From: Chitinophagaceae bacterium
Lineage (GTDB): Bacteria > Bacteroidota > Bacteroidia > Chitinophagales > Chitinophagaceae
Direction of reading: 5' to 3'
Assembly (NCBI GenBank): GCA_003168265.1
Contig: PMSV01000006.1
Location: forward strand, 1-64,000
Length of the DNA: 64,000 bases
Shown here: one piece after another, positions 18,324-29,246 of the stretch
How the letters are laid out: every line of letters begins with the position of its first letter
How positions within the stretch are numbered: position 1 is the stretch's first letter
Notes under the pieces: generated by a model
Database searches by the model: none
Told to the model about the DNA's origin: nothing
What the model saw: the letters and a program-made list of their open reading frames with translations, nothing else
Translations under genes and position numbers: made by a program

Positions 18324-19352
18324 ATGAAAAAAGCGCTGCTTCCTCTAATTTTTCATTTTTCCTTTATTTCACTTCAGGCTCAGGATAGCCGAAATATGGT
18401 AACGGGTTCCTGGTACGGTAAGGCCGATGTAGATATGGCCGGGAATTACAGCAATTACCTGACAGAACTGATCATCAAACAAAAAGGCGATGAGGTGGAA
18501 GGGATTTTCGGATATTATTTCAAAGATGTTTATCAGAGTTTTTATGTCCATGGTTCCTATGATGCAAAGAGCCGGGAGATCACAATTAAAAACATCCCTG
18601 TAATCTATTTCGGCACCAATTCAACAGTAAACAGCATAGAATGCAATACGGATTTTGTAGGCAAATTATTCGTATCGGCTTTGAAGAAAGGGATCAACGG
18701 GTATTTCTATCATGATGGAAAATATAAGTACACCTGCCCCGACCTGAGAGTGACTTATACACTGGATCTGGATGAAAAAGAGGACAGCATACTTCAGAAC
18801 AGTGTGACAGGAAAGAAGATCTGGCAACCCCAACCGGAAGACTTTGTCATCACGGCTACCCATACCCAAAAAGAGGAAATCAAGCCATTTGCCTCAGGCA
18901 ATCTTCCAAACAGCATTGCCGATAAGACTCCCCGATTGCAAACCATTGAGGTTACTCCGTCCAAAGACGCGCAGGATGCCAAAAAGATATCGGATGCCTA
19001 TACAAAGAGGCACAATAACTACCAAAAAGACCTTGTTGTGGAATCCGATTCGATAAAAGTGAGTTTCTATGACAATGGCGATATCGATGGGGACAGTATC
19101 TCGGTATTCTTAAACAACCAATTGGTCTTGTCGCACCAGGGCCTGACTGCCAAAGCCATCAATCTTTTTGTGGAACTTGACAGCTCCCGGAGCATCAATG
19201 AGATCAGCATGTTTGCGGAGAACCTGGGTTCGATCCCGCCAAACACTGCGTTAATGGTTGTTTCTGACGGGATAAACCGATATGAAGTCTACATGAGCAG
19301 CAGCCTCACTCAAAGTTCCTCAGTTCGGCTGATCCGCAAAAAAAGAACATAG
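18324..19352 (+). CDS. Secreted protein of unknown function
   Basis: Signal peptide MKKALLPLIFHFSFISLQAQ; C-terminal VSFYDNGDIDGDSISVFLNNQLVL domain. Confidence 0.75.
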   Translation: MKKALLPLIFHFSFISLQAQDSRNMVTGSWYGKADVDMAGNYSNYLTELIIKQKGDEVEGIFGYYFKDVYQSFYVHGSYDAKSREITIKNIPVIYFGTNSTVNSIECNTDFVGKLFVSALKKGINGYFYHDGKYKYTCPDLRVTYTLDLDEKEDSILQNSVTGKKIWQPQPEDFVITATHTQKEEIKPFASGNLPNSIADKTPRLQTIEVTPSKDAQDAKKISDAYTKRHNNYQKDLVVESDSIKVSFYDNGDIDGDSISVFLNNQLVLSHQGLTAKAINLFVELDSSRSINEISMFAENLGSIPPNTALMVVSDGINRYEVYMSSSLTQSSSVRLIRKKRT

Positions 19353-19386
19353 CGGATAAATGAAAATTTGAATGGTCCGCTCTTAC

Positions 19387-21840
19387 TCAAACAAGTGCAA
19401 TATCGAGCACCTGCTGCATGGTCTTCACATAATGAAATTTCAGGCCTTTGATGAAGCCGGAATCGATTTCCTGAATGTCTTTCTCATTTTGTGAACAGAG
19501 CACGATCTCTTTAAGCCCCGCCCTTTTGGCCGCAAGTATTTTTTCTTTGATCCCGCCTACAGGCAATACCTGACCGCGAAGCGTAATCTCTCCAGTCATG
19601 GCCAGAAAGGGCTTCACCCGCCTGCCAAGAATGGCCGAAGCCATTGAAGTCATCATGGTGATCCCGGCGCTGGGCCCGTCTTTGGGAACAGCTCCTTCAG
19701 GAACGTGAACATGCAATATTTTTTTTGAGAACAGATCCGGATCGATATCCAGTTTTTTTGCGTTTGATTGAAGATAGGTAAGGGCTGTCATTGCACTTTC
19801 CTTCATAACATTACCTAGATTGCCTGTCAGTTTCAATTCAGCCTTTCCATCGCTCAAACTGGTCTCAACAAAAAGAATATCCCCTCCGACATAGGTCCAG
19901 GCCAGTCCCACTGATACGCCGGGCATATTGGCTGACTTGTAGATTTCATTATTGTAACGGGGCCTGCCCAACAATTTCTCAAGATCGGCAGGAGCAATCC
20001 CTGCCTTCAGCTTATCCTTTGTTGCATATTCCTTCGCCTGATGACGCATCAGGGAGGCCAGTTGCCGGTCGAGCTCGCGGACCCCGCTTTCCCGGGTGTA
20101 GTTCTGTATGATCTTGCTCAGGACCTGGTTGCTGATGCGTAAAGCCACTTCTTTTAATCCATGTGCTTCTTTTTGTTTTGGAACGAGGTGCCTTTTTGCG
20201 ATTTCGATTTTTTCCTCGACCGCATAACCGCTCAGGTCTATGATTTCCAGCCGGTCCCGGAGGGCGGGCTGTATATGGTTGATATCATTGGCAGTTGCAA
20301 CGAAGAGGACCTTGCTCAGGTCATATTCAAGTTCTAAGTAATTGTCATAAAAGCTGTGGTTTTGCTCAGGATCAAGGACTTCCAGCAATGCCGAAGAAGG
20401 GTCTCCTCTAAAGTCAGTCCCTACTTTGTCAATTTCATCCAGGATCATCACAGGATTGGAGGATTTTACCTTTCTGAGCGATTGCAGGATGCGGCCCGGC
20501 ATCGCGCCGATATAAGTCTTGCGATGACCACGTATCTCGCTTTCATCATGTAAACCGCCAAGACTGATCCGGACATATTTTCTCCCAATAGCATGGGCGA
20601 TGCTTTTTCCCAGAGAGGTCTTGCCGATCCCGGGAGGTCCGATAAAACAAAGTATCGGACTTTTCATATCTCCTTTGAGCTTCAGAACGGCCAGGTATTC
20701 TAAAATCCTGTCCTTCACCTTATACATACCATAATGGTCATGATCCAGGACTTTTTTTGCCTTTTTAAGATCATAGGAATCTTCGGTCATTTCACCCCAG
20801 GGCAGGTCCAACATCAGGTCCAGGTGGTTATAAACAACTGAATAATCGGGAGTGGTGGGATGCATGCGATCCAACTTCTCAATTCCTTTTTTAAAGGCAT
20901 CCCGAACGGATACCGGCCATTTTTTGGATTCGGCCTTTTTCTGCATTTCCTTCAATTCTCTCTCATTGGTATCGCCACCCAGTTCGTCCTTAATGCTTTT
21001 GAGCTGCTGTTGCAAAAAATAATCCCTCTGTTGTTTATCAAGTTCCGTCTTTGTCTTATTGGCCAGTTTATTTTTAAGTTCCGCAAATTGTAATTCCTTT
21101 TGCAACAATTGCATGAGCAGGTCGGCCCTGGCCTGTATCTTGTTTAATTCAAGCAAACTTTGTTTTTCCTGCAATTCTGCGTTGAGATTACTGGATACGA
21201 AATGAATCAGGAAGGCAGGGTTCTCGATATTCTTAAGGATGATCGAGGCTTCTGACGGAATATTCGGCGATAGCTGGATAATCTGGCTTGCCAGGTCTTT
21301 GATCGAGGAAATATAGGCTTGAAAATCCTGGTTTGCAGGCGCCTGATCCTCATGTAGCAGGATAACCTGGGCACGGAAATAGGGATCGTCCGCAATCATG
21401 CTCCCTACTTCGAATCTTTTCTTTCCCTGAAGGATGACGGTAGTGCCTCCATCCGGCATCTTGATCAGTTTAATGATCCTGGCTATTGTTCCCACGGAAA
21501 CCAGGTCAGGCATGGCAGGATCCTCAATACTGCTGTCTTTTTGCGCCAGTACCCCGATCAATTTATCAGCCTTATAGGAATCCTGGACTGCTCTAATGCT
21601 TTTGTCCCGGCCTACTGTGATTGGCAGTACCACTCCCGGAAAAAGGACCGTATTTCGTAAAGGCAGGATCGGCAGCTCTGCAGGGATATCGCTGTCTTGA
21701 AGGGAATCATTATCGTTTTCGTTCAGAGGGATTATCGGCATGAAATCCATTTCATCTTCAGCCGCGTATAGGAAACTCTTATCTTTCATCTGAATATTTA
21801 ATGTTTTCTCTGCTTGCCGGAAGGAACCTAGCTCATTCAT
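19387..21840 (-). CDS. lon: Endopeptidase La (Lon protease)
   Basis: Walker [10 protein letters not shown], Walker [10 protein letters not shown], Ser-Lys catalytic region [11 protein letters not shown]. Confidence 0.96.
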   Translation of the reverse strand: MNELGSFRQAEKTLNIQMKDKSFLYAAEDEMDFMPIIPLNENDNDSLQDSDIPAELPILPLRNTVLFPGVVLPITVGRDKSIRAVQDSYKADKLIGVLAQKDSSIEDPAMPDLVSVGTIARIIKLIKMPDGGTTVILQGKKRFEVGSMIADDPYFRAQVILLHEDQAPANQDFQAYISSIKDLASQIIQLSPNIPSEASIILKNIENPAFLIHFVSSNLNAELQEKQSLLELNKIQARADLLMQLLQKELQFAELKNKLANKTKTELDKQQRDYFLQQQLKSIKDELGGDTNERELKEMQKKAESKKWPVSVRDAFKKGIEKLDRMHPTTPDYSVVYNHLDLMLDLPWGEMTEDSYDLKKAKKVLDHDHYGMYKVKDRILEYLAVLKLKGDMKSPILCFIGPPGIGKTSLGKSIAHAIGRKYVRISLGGLHDESEIRGHRKTYIGAMPGRILQSLRKVKSSNPVMILDEIDKVGTDFRGDPSSALLEVLDPEQNHSFYDNYLELEYDLSKVLFVATANDINHIQPALRDRLEIIDLSGYAVEEKIEIAKRHLVPKQKEAHGLKEVALRISNQVLSKIIQNYTRESGVRELDRQLASLMRHQAKEYATKDKLKAGIAPADLEKLLGRPRYNNEIYKSANMPGVSVGLAWTYVGGDILFVETSLSDGKAELKLTGNLGNVMKESAMTALTYLQSNAKKLDIDPDLFSKKILHVHVPEGAVPKDGPSAGITMMTSMASAILGRRVKPFLAMTGEITLRGQVLPVGGIKEKILAAKRAGLKEIVLCSQNEKDIQEIDSGFIKGLKFHYVKTMQQVLDIALV

Positions 21841-22037
21841 TTGACTTATTGAGCCAAAAGCACATTCCCGGTTTCATTCTAATTATTCATGCCAAAATAA
21901 CAGCAAATGAAGGAAATATCCTTTTTTTGTGCGAATCGATTGATAATCAAATATAATGCCATGGATTAAAAGCGAGCATGATCATGTAGGATATTCCTGT
22001 TCTGATGAAAAATCTTCCAAAAAATCATGAATCTTCG

Positions 22038-24083
22038 TCAGTGACCCTCTCTAACCAATACGATTTCCGGTCTTTCTTCCACGGTCAGATCCAGTGATCC
22101 CTGACGTATGCTGACAGGATAAACCGATCCTTTGACCGAATTAGCTTCAAAACGACATGCAAAGGCTTGGCCGTCATTTGGAAATGTGACAGGCAACAGA
22201 TAATGATCCACCCTGCTGCCATTATGCGAGGGACAGTAACAAAAATATGCCAGTGAATCCGGATGAACCTTGTTCCGATAGCGGTAGACCCATACCTTAC
22301 CATTTTCAGAGATAATCCTATCCGGAGCATAGTTCGCCAGGAGGCTGACAAAGCTGCTGATATAAAACCAGCCTGTCAGGGGTTCCATTTTATCCCCTTT
22401 TTGCCGGAAAATCCCGCTTGTCATATAAACTGAAGGATCTTCCGGCATACCGGCATCCCGGAGCCAGTAAAGAATATAGGCGTCAAAACCTGAAAAGGCA
22501 GTGGCATTAATGGAACGTAGGAGAAAAATACCCTGACATTCTTCCTCGGAAATTCCGGGTATAAGAGGGACACTTTGGCGCGAGCGCTGGCTCCTGTCAT
22601 AACCGTTCTCGCCCAATATGCATTCTGCACCAGGTTCGATCCGCTGAGTTGCCCTGAATACCCGACTAAGTTTGGATCTCATGGAATCTTCCTCCGGGCT
22701 TATTCCATTTTTCCCATTTGTCGAATAATGATGGTATTGAATGCCTCCTTTCCAAATGAATTGCCGGTCTTTTCGAAGGGTCTCGCAAAGAAATTTATAA
22801 ATGCGGATCCGGTTAGTGTCCGTTTCGATCAGGCCGCTGCTCATAAGACGGGAGCCTGAATCCGCCTGGATGATTCCGGCCTCCCCTCCCAATGCCCCTT
22901 CATGTCCGTCGTAGTCTGCGCTGCTTCGGGCAAAATATTCCAACGGATTACAGTATTTGCTGCCGATCCAAACCGCATCGTCTTCATTTCCATTCTCATA
23001 AAGCTCCATCAAGCCCAGACCCGACCTTTTTGGCTCATGCGAAAGGGATTGAAGGTTGCTGTCGACAACCTTGTGACCGAAAAAAGCGGCCATATTCCAC
23101 ATCATGGATGCATGCCTGCCATAGCTGAGAGGGTCTTCGGGGTCCATTCCAGGTTGGGTAACAGGCTTGAGATCCTTATAGACTTTCTGATCCATCCAAC
23201 GGGATTTCCCCATTATGCTTCTCCAGACCATCCCGCTGTCTTCTTTCTTAATGGCTTCTGGGAAAAACGAGTATCTGTTTTGTGAGGCGTCGAAATACCC
23301 GTCTTTAAGCATATTGAATCTGGTTCCCGGAAATATGCTGTCCTCCGAATCATCATAATCCTGGGCAAAACTGTAGAGCCTGCTGTAATGGAAGGGCTTT
23401 AACCATTTTGGATCAACCTGGTTGAAATAATTTACGCCCAGGAATTCCTTTATCGTCATGGATGTGAAATGGTCTTCAGGGAGCCGATTCTCTTCCGGTG
23501 GCCGGATCAGTCCAAATGGTTTGCCGTAAATCACCATTTCAGTGATTGAGGTTTCGTAATTGCTGAACCGGATCATGAAATAGCGGCTACTGTCATTGAT
23601 GGAAAATTTCCGCCAGCCCCATGAACCTGCAGTTTCCACCGTAGTAAAGGCTGATCTCAGTTTCCAATTCTGCATTGTCCCGGTATAGATCCAGACGCTA
23701 TCCGCCTGTGAAGAACGATCGTAGAGATAGACCTCTGTGATCTGGAAAGAAGTGGTTAGATCCGCCACGATGCGGCTTCCTTTGTCAATGGGAAAATAGA
23801 TTGCCGGCTGCTTTGTAGGCTGGCAATTCGTAGTAGGAATATAATTTTCAGAATTACTGGTTTCATGCCGGGGGTCTACATAGCTGTTTTCGTCAAAAAG
23901 CTTATAGGGGTCGCCTCCTCCTTCATCAGAATAGCCGGAGAGGTCGTAAACGTTTTGACTGTAAACCGTAATTTTTTGCGGTTCCGATTTTCCTGAGATG
24001 CCTTCATCCTCTTTTGAATTAGTCTCGCGGCAACCGAAAGCCAGGAAATAAAACATCAGGATCTGCAGGCTTTTTGCTTTCAT
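22038..24083 (-). CDS. Putative lipoprotein with discoidin-like N-terminus and glycosidase-like core
   Basis: Lipobox-like FLAFGC; ITEVYLYDRSSQADSVWIYTG and RYFMIRFSN F5/8-type features; ECILGENGYDRSQRS resembles the catalytic-Glu region of a GH-A clan barrel. Confidence 0.5.
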   Translation of the reverse strand: MKAKSLQILMFYFLAFGCRETNSKEDEGISGKSEPQKITVYSQNVYDLSGYSDEGGGDPYKLFDENSYVDPRHETSNSENYIPTTNCQPTKQPAIYFPIDKGSRIVADLTTSFQITEVYLYDRSSQADSVWIYTGTMQNWKLRSAFTTVETAGSWGWRKFSINDSSRYFMIRFSNYETSITEMVIYGKPFGLIRPPEENRLPEDHFTSMTIKEFLGVNYFNQVDPKWLKPFHYSRLYSFAQDYDDSEDSIFPGTRFNMLKDGYFDASQNRYSFFPEAIKKEDSGMVWRSIMGKSRWMDQKVYKDLKPVTQPGMDPEDPLSYGRHASMMWNMAAFFGHKVVDSNLQSLSHEPKRSGLGLMELYENGNEDDAVWIGSKYCNPLEYFARSSADYDGHEGALGGEAGIIQADSGSRLMSSGLIETDTNRIRIYKFLCETLRKDRQFIWKGGIQYHHYSTNGKNGISPEEDSMRSKLSRVFRATQRIEPGAECILGENGYDRSQRSRQSVPLIPGISEEECQGIFLLRSINATAFSGFDAYILYWLRDAGMPEDPSVYMTSGIFRQKGDKMEPLTGWFYISSFVSLLANYAPDRIISENGKVWVYRYRNKVHPDSLAYFCYCPSHNGSRVDHYLLPVTFPNDGQAFACRFEANSVKGSVYPVSIRQGSLDLTVEERPEIVLVREGH

Positions 24084-26086
24084 GGTCTTTTCTTGTTATT
24101 CAGCAACAAATATTTTGAAGCCTCATAGAATGCAGAGGAGAGCTGATTCATATTTGTGAAAAGGGGACCTGCCAAGACCTGTTCGGGAACCGGTTCGTTG
24201 TTCCTGAGAGAAGTCATTTCCTTTTTCCCCGTTTTGAGATAATTGCGGAAAAAATAATCTCCCTTTATCAAGCCAATATATTCTTCGTCGGGATTATAGA
24301 TAAAAGAAAAGGAAAGCGTCGAATCATGATTGCTGTCCAGGAGGTTCCGGCCCAATGTGCTATTGAGGTAAGGGATTCCAGCCAGTCCGGCGAGCGTCGG
24401 CATTACATCCACCTGCGAGCAGGGCTTGTCAATTCTAAGAGGGTGCACAAGTTTTGGAGAGTAGATCAAAAGAGGCACATGCTCCATAGTAAGCCGGTCT
24501 TCAGTCCAGGCATTAGGAAACATGTTTCCTGCATTGCCGGCAATGCCATGGTCCCCGACAAAAAGAAATAGGGTATTGTCAAAATATTTCTCCTGAAGGG
24601 CCGCTTCCATAAAGGTCTTAAAGACAAAATCGGTATAACGGAAAGCATTCATTTCATCATTGCTTTCAAATCCATATTGCCTGAGAGAATTTTCAGGCAT
24701 TTCGATCTTGTGGAAATTTTTCAGATCTTCTTCCGGAATAGAATAGGGACGGTGATTGTCCGCAGTCTGAATGACGGCAATAAAGGGGCTGGTCGCCTGC
24801 TTCAATCGTTGGTTGGCTTCCAGGAAGAGGTTCTTATCGCTGATCCCCCAGACATCGATCTTGGGGGAAGAATAATCTTTTTGTTCATATAGGTGGAGCC
24901 CGGTGATATTATTGGTTAGAAGCCCCCTGATATTTGCCCAACTTGTGCTGCCTCCGATGAAATAATATTTGGAATAACCTTTAAAATCGTTGATGATGCT
25001 ATGCTGGTCCACTGCCGAAGGATTTCTGCTTGAGGTAGTGGTCCCAATCTCCACATCCGGAATACCGGTCACAACAGCCCAAACTCCCCTGGCCGTCCCA
25101 TAGGTCGGCGTAAAACAATGATCGAAGAAAATTCCATTATGACTGAGGCTGTCGAAAAACGGTGTCGTATTGAGCGGATTGCCCCACATCGAACTCTTGT
25201 AAGCGCTGAAGGATTCACAGATCACCACTACGATATTAGGAGGATTCTTCCCCTGGATTTGTTGAACCGCCGGACCCATCTCCCGGCTGAAATCTAGGCG
25301 GATCGAATCCGAAGGGTTAAGCCCATAGTAGGGAGCCAAAATAGTATAAGCATGACGGACCTTATTCTTATCATAACTGCGGCCTCTGAATTTCAGGGAA
25401 CTGAAAAAAGACTGAAAGGGGTTGAGCGCCAGGCTTGCTTTGTAATCCGATCCGAGAGAAAACGCATCACTCCATCTGAGAGGAAACTGTCCCAGGTTCC
25501 CGAATATCCCAAGGCCAAGTGCAAGAAAGATCAGAATGCCCCAGAAAGTCCTTTGTTTTTTATTATAATTCCTATTGTCTTTGGCAACACGGATTTGAAT
25601 CCTCATCAAAATCCAGCAGATCAGAAGACTGCTCAAAATCAGCAAGAGGAGTATAGGCAGGACTGGATAGGATTGCCAAACCATGGCCAGCGATTCATCA
25701 GCATTTCCGAGGTAATTCAGGACACTTCCATTCAGTCTTTGGGAAAGATAACTATAGTGGGCAAAATCAGCGGCATAAAATAAGGCCAGTAAAAATGAAG
25801 CAATCCAGAGTATCCAACGGAAAAAAATGCGTCCCCCTCTTTTGTGAAAGGGATCCAGTGCGGGTAAATATCCGACTAATAGAAGTACTATGCATAGAAT
25901 GCCCGTTTCACGAAGATCAAACCTTATACCGAGCAGGAAGGCGGGCATGAATTCGGATAAGCGTCCCGTTCCATCCTGGAAATGCCAATAAAAGCATCCC
26001 CTCAACACACTCATAATCAATAAAAAAATAATGGCGGTCCAAAAAATCCATCTGATCAATTTAGGTATCTTTAGCCCTGGGATCAT
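24080..26086 (-). CDS. LTA synthase-like membrane sulfatase/phosphotransferase
   Basis: N-terminal TM helices; NIVVVICESFSAYKSSMWG...HCFTPTYGTARGVWAVVTGIP; FVGDHGIAGN metal-site motif. Confidence 0.85.
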   Translation of the reverse strand: MIPGLKIPKLIRWIFWTAIIFLLIMSVLRGCFYWHFQDGTGRLSEFMPAFLLGIRFDLRETGILCIVLLLVGYLPALDPFHKRGGRIFFRWILWIASFLLALFYAADFAHYSYLSQRLNGSVLNYLGNADESLAMVWQSYPVLPILLLLILSSLLICWILMRIQIRVAKDNRNYNKKQRTFWGILIFLALGLGIFGNLGQFPLRWSDAFSLGSDYKASLALNPFQSFFSSLKFRGRSYDKNKVRHAYTILAPYYGLNPSDSIRLDFSREMGPAVQQIQGKNPPNIVVVICESFSAYKSSMWGNPLNTTPFFDSLSHNGIFFDHCFTPTYGTARGVWAVVTGIPDVEIGTTTSSRNPSAVDQHSIINDFKGYSKYYFIGGSTSWANIRGLLTNNITGLHLYEQKDYSSPKIDVWGISDKNLFLEANQRLKQATSPFIAVIQTADNHRPYSIPEEDLKNFHKIEMPENSLRQYGFESNDEMNAFRYTDFVFKTFMEAALQEKYFDNTLFLFVGDHGIAGNAGNMFPNAWTEDRLTMEHVPLLIYSPKLVHPLRIDKPCSQVDVMPTLAGLAGIPYLNSTLGRNLLDSNHDSTLSFSFIYNPDEEYIGLIKGDYFFRNYLKTGKKEMTSLRNNEPVPEQVLAGPLFTNMNQLSSAFYEASKYLLLNNKKRP

Positions 26087-26121
26087 AACTTTTTCCTAAT
26101 AGCCGCTAAAATTATTGCTTT

Positions 26122-26129
26122 TAACTTTG
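26122..26129 (+). promoter_or_regulatory. -7 motif TAACTTTG
   Basis: TAnnTTTG upstream of the PAP2 gene. Confidence 0.45.
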
Positions 26130-26155
26130 TAAACATGGTTTTGACTGACAGCGCA

Positions 26156-26755
26156 ATGTTTAATAGTGGTTTTTTGCGTCTTATTCACCATATCGATTTA
26201 TGGTGGTTTTACAGGATCAACGGACAATGGACCAGCCCCTTCCTCGACGGGCTGATGCCATTTCTGAGGGAGGCCGAATTCTGGCTTCCATTCTATCTTT
26301 TTTTACTGGTTTTTGCACTTGTCAATTTTTCCCGTAAGGGATATTGGTGGTGTCTTGGACTTATCCTGACTGCCATAATCAGCGATCTGGTCAGCTCCGA
26401 CCTGATCAAACAAAATATTTTCCGGCTCAGGCCCTGCCAGGATCCTTCTCTGACCGGTATCGTCAGGTTGCTCGTTAGTTATTGTCCACGGAGTTCGAGT
26501 TTTACTTCCTCTCATGCGTGCAACCATTTCTCGGTTGCCATGTTTATATATCTGACAATGGGACATACCAGCAAATGGTGGACCCTGGTCTTTGTATGGG
26601 CCTTTTTGATTTCCTATGCTCAGGTATATGTAGGCGTTCATTATCCCACCGACGTAACAGCAGGAGCGCTTCTGGGCAGTTTGATCGGATGGGGCACAGG
26701 CAGGCAATTCAATAAACAATTCGGCCTTCCCGGAATCTATAATCCAAAATCATGA
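26156..26755 (+). CDS. PAP2 family phosphatase
   Basis: KQNIFRLRPCQDP, SSFTSSHACNHFS, VGVHYPTDVTAGALLG motifs. Start chosen at MFNSGFLRLI; the track start 26135 is also possible. Confidence 0.88.
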   Translation: MFNSGFLRLIHHIDLWWFYRINGQWTSPFLDGLMPFLREAEFWLPFYLFLLVFALVNFSRKGYWWCLGLILTAIISDLVSSDLIKQNIFRLRPCQDPSLTGIVRLLVSYCPRSSSFTSSHACNHFSVAMFIYLTMGHTSKWWTLVFVWAFLISYAQVYVGVHYPTDVTAGALLGSLIGWGTGRQFNKQFGLPGIYNPKS

Positions 26756-28059
26756 TTCAATTGCTCATTTTAGGTCTGCTTATTTTCATGAACGGGCTAT
26801 TCGTCATGGCCGAAATTGCTCTTGTATCAGCCCGAAAATCGAAACTGGAAAGCATGGCTGATAAAGGTGATGACATGGCAAGGGCGGCCCTCCTTCTGGC
26901 CGGAAACCCCGAGCTCTTTTTATCCACTGCCCAGCTTTTTATCACTTTGGTAGCTATTCTTACCGGACTATATTCGGGAGAGGAGTTCGGCCGTTATCTT
27001 CGGCCTGTTTTGGAAAGAATCGGCCCTATTCGTCCTTATGCGGCAGATATCTCAACGGCCCTGATCGTAATCGTAGTGACCTTTCTTTCCATCATCTTCG
27101 GGGAATTGCTCCCTAAAAGAACAGGATTGGCAAGGTCCGAACAGATTGCCAGGATGGTGGCCAGGCCAATGCGTTTTCTCTCCCGGGCGACCCATCCTTT
27201 TATCTGGCTGTTGAATTCGACCAGCAATATATTTTTCAAATTGGTGGACCTTAAACCCAATAAAGACGGCAATGTTACGGAAGACGAGATCAAGGCCATG
27301 ATCATCGAAGGCGCAGAGCAGGGAGAGATAGAAGAGACCGAACAGGAGATAATCGAAAGGGTCTTTCACCTTGGGGACCGCAATATCACTTCCCTTATGA
27401 CGCATCGCAGCGATATAGTATGGTTTGATATCAATGAGAATGAACTCATGATAAAGGAAAAGATATTTAAGGAGCCGCATTCTTTTTACCCGGTATGCGA
27501 AGGAGATATCGACAGCATAAAAGGCATTGTATCCATCAAAGACCTTTACATTACAGATGACCATATACCTTTCCGGGATATCGCCAAACCGCCCATGTTC
27601 GTACCGGAAAACAACAATGCCTATCAATTACTGGAGAAATTGAAACTGGCCAGGAATCACTGTTGCTTTATCGTGGATGAATACGGAAGCCTGCTCGGCA
27701 TGCTTACCCTTACCGATATCCTGGACGCGATCATCGGGGACCTTCCCCAGCCGGGAGATCAGGATTATGAAATAAGGCTACGCGAGGACGGTTCCTGGCT
27801 GGTTGATGCGCAGATACCCTTCTACGATTTCCTGTCCCATTTTGACAAGACGGACTGGATGAACGAGGGTGATCAGGAATTCGATACCCTGGCCGGTTTC
27901 ATCCTGCACCAGTTAGAACATATCCCCGAGACGGGAGAAACCCTGTCCTGGAAAAATTTTAAATTTGAAATCGTGTACATGGACGCCGCCAGGATCGATA
28001 AGGTCCTTGTCAAACAATTGCATAAAAAGGATCGGAAAGTGGAGGAAGAAGAGCAGTGA
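26752..28059 (+). CDS. Hemolysin/CNNM family protein (DUF21, CBS pair, CorC_HlyC)
   Basis: DUF21 TM region, MTHRSDIVWFDI CBS domain, transporter-associated C-terminal domain. Confidence 0.92.
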   Translation: MIQLLILGLLIFMNGLFVMAEIALVSARKSKLESMADKGDDMARAALLLAGNPELFLSTAQLFITLVAILTGLYSGEEFGRYLRPVLERIGPIRPYAADISTALIVIVVTFLSIIFGELLPKRTGLARSEQIARMVARPMRFLSRATHPFIWLLNSTSNIFFKLVDLKPNKDGNVTEDEIKAMIIEGAEQGEIEETEQEIIERVFHLGDRNITSLMTHRSDIVWFDINENELMIKEKIFKEPHSFYPVCEGDIDSIKGIVSIKDLYITDDHIPFRDIAKPPMFVPENNNAYQLLEKLKLARNHCCFIVDEYGSLLGMLTLTDILDAIIGDLPQPGDQDYEIRLREDGSWLVDAQIPFYDFLSHFDKTDWMNEGDQEFDTLAGFILHQLEHIPETGETLSWKNFKFEIVYMDAARIDKVLVKQLHKKDRKVEEEEQ

Positions 28060-28065
28060 CCCGAT

Positions 28066-28587
28066 CTAAAAATCAAATTCGGCATGGGTTTCGGGGCTGC
28101 TGATCTTTGTGCTCTTACGATCTTGTCCCTGAGTTGCGTGGATTATCGCGATCTGCCCATCAAATGCTTCATAAAGCAGACTGCTGGTGATCTCCAGTTT
28201 CTTAAATGCTCCGATATTATTTGCCTGGAAATAGCTCCAGGTCGCATCTGTTTGATTTTCGCTGCCGACAAAAACCAGCGGAGCTGGCCTCCCGTCCACA
28301 CTAACCTGAAAATGTTTCATTATATAATCGCTGACCAGTTTATCGTCAAGAGGCTTGTTTTTCGGGTTGGTCAGATCGATATGGCTATGTGAGTTTTTTT
28401 CGAGTGCGGATTCAAAATCATTGGTGAAGACCTTGCAACTAATCTCCAGGGTCCGGTCTTTCGCGTTGTAGTTTATTTCGGTGACAGTAACATATAAAGG
28501 ATGGGCCCCTGGCTCTGAGGACAAATGCGTTTCCGGGAACAAAAACCAGAGTCCCAAAATCAACCATCTATAAAGTGATCCTGCCAT
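28066..28587 (-). CDS. DUF6702 family protein
   Basis: HPLYVTVTEINYNAKDRTLEISCKVFTNDFESAL pattern; divergent to HupE/UreJ gene. Confidence 0.75.
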   Translation of the reverse strand: MAGSLYRWLILGLWFLFPETHLSSEPGAHPLYVTVTEINYNAKDRTLEISCKVFTNDFESALEKNSHSHIDLTNPKNKPLDDKLVSDYIMKHFQVSVDGRPAPLVFVGSENQTDATWSYFQANNIGAFKKLEITSSLLYEAFDGQIAIIHATQGQDRKSTKISSPETHAEFDF

Positions 28588-28622
28588 TTAACAATTAAAT
28601 TTTACTGCTGCAAAAGTCTGGA

Positions 28623-28630
28623 TAAATTTG
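28623..28630 (+). promoter_or_regulatory. -7 motif TAAATTTG
   Basis: TAnnTTTG 17 nt upstream of the HupE/UreJ ATG. Confidence 0.45.
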
Positions 28631-28647
28631 GTAGATATCATTGTTAA

Positions 28648-29232
28648 ATGCAGGATTTTAGTCTTTACTTCAAACTTGGCACAGAACATATTCTCACCTG
28701 GGAAGCCATGGATCACATCCTTTTTATTACTGCGCTATGTCTTCGTTATTTGCTGAAAGACTGGAAAAAGGTAATTGTATTGGTAACGGCATTTACGATT
28801 GGTCACTCCATAACGCTGGCTCTAAGCGCGCTCGGCTATGTTCATGTGGCGACCAGGTGGATCGAATTTCTGATCCCCCTGACCATCCTGGCAACCGCCT
28901 TCAATAATATAATCCAGAAAGTGGCGCAAACGGAACATCCTGCCAAACTTCCCCTGATCTATTTTTTCGCTCTCTTTTTTGGTTTAATCCATGGACTGGC
29001 TTATGCAAGCACTTTCTTAAGCCTGGAAGGCAGGGAGGGACTGGTCGCTCATTTACTGGCTTTTAATCTCGGAATCGAAGCTGCCCAATTGCTGGTGGTG
29101 GCCGTTGTGCTGGGAATTTCCTATATTTTTGTCCAGCTGATGACGATCAGAAGATTTGTATGGATTAGACTGGGTTCGGTTCTTATTTTACTTGCATCGA
29201 TCAAAATGGCCTTTGACAGATTTCCAATTTAA
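28648..29232 (+). CDS. HupE/UreJ family membrane protein
   Basis: GTEHILTWEAMDHILFITAL, TAFTIGHSITLALS, FGLIHGLAYAS. Confidence 0.88.
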   Translation: MQDFSLYFKLGTEHILTWEAMDHILFITALCLRYLLKDWKKVIVLVTAFTIGHSITLALSALGYVHVATRWIEFLIPLTILATAFNNIIQKVAQTEHPAKLPLIYFFALFFGLIHGLAYASTFLSLEGREGLVAHLLAFNLGIEAAQLLVVAVVLGISYIFVQLMTIRRFVWIRLGSVLILLASIKMAFDRFPI

Positions 29233-29246
29233 ATAAACTGCACATC

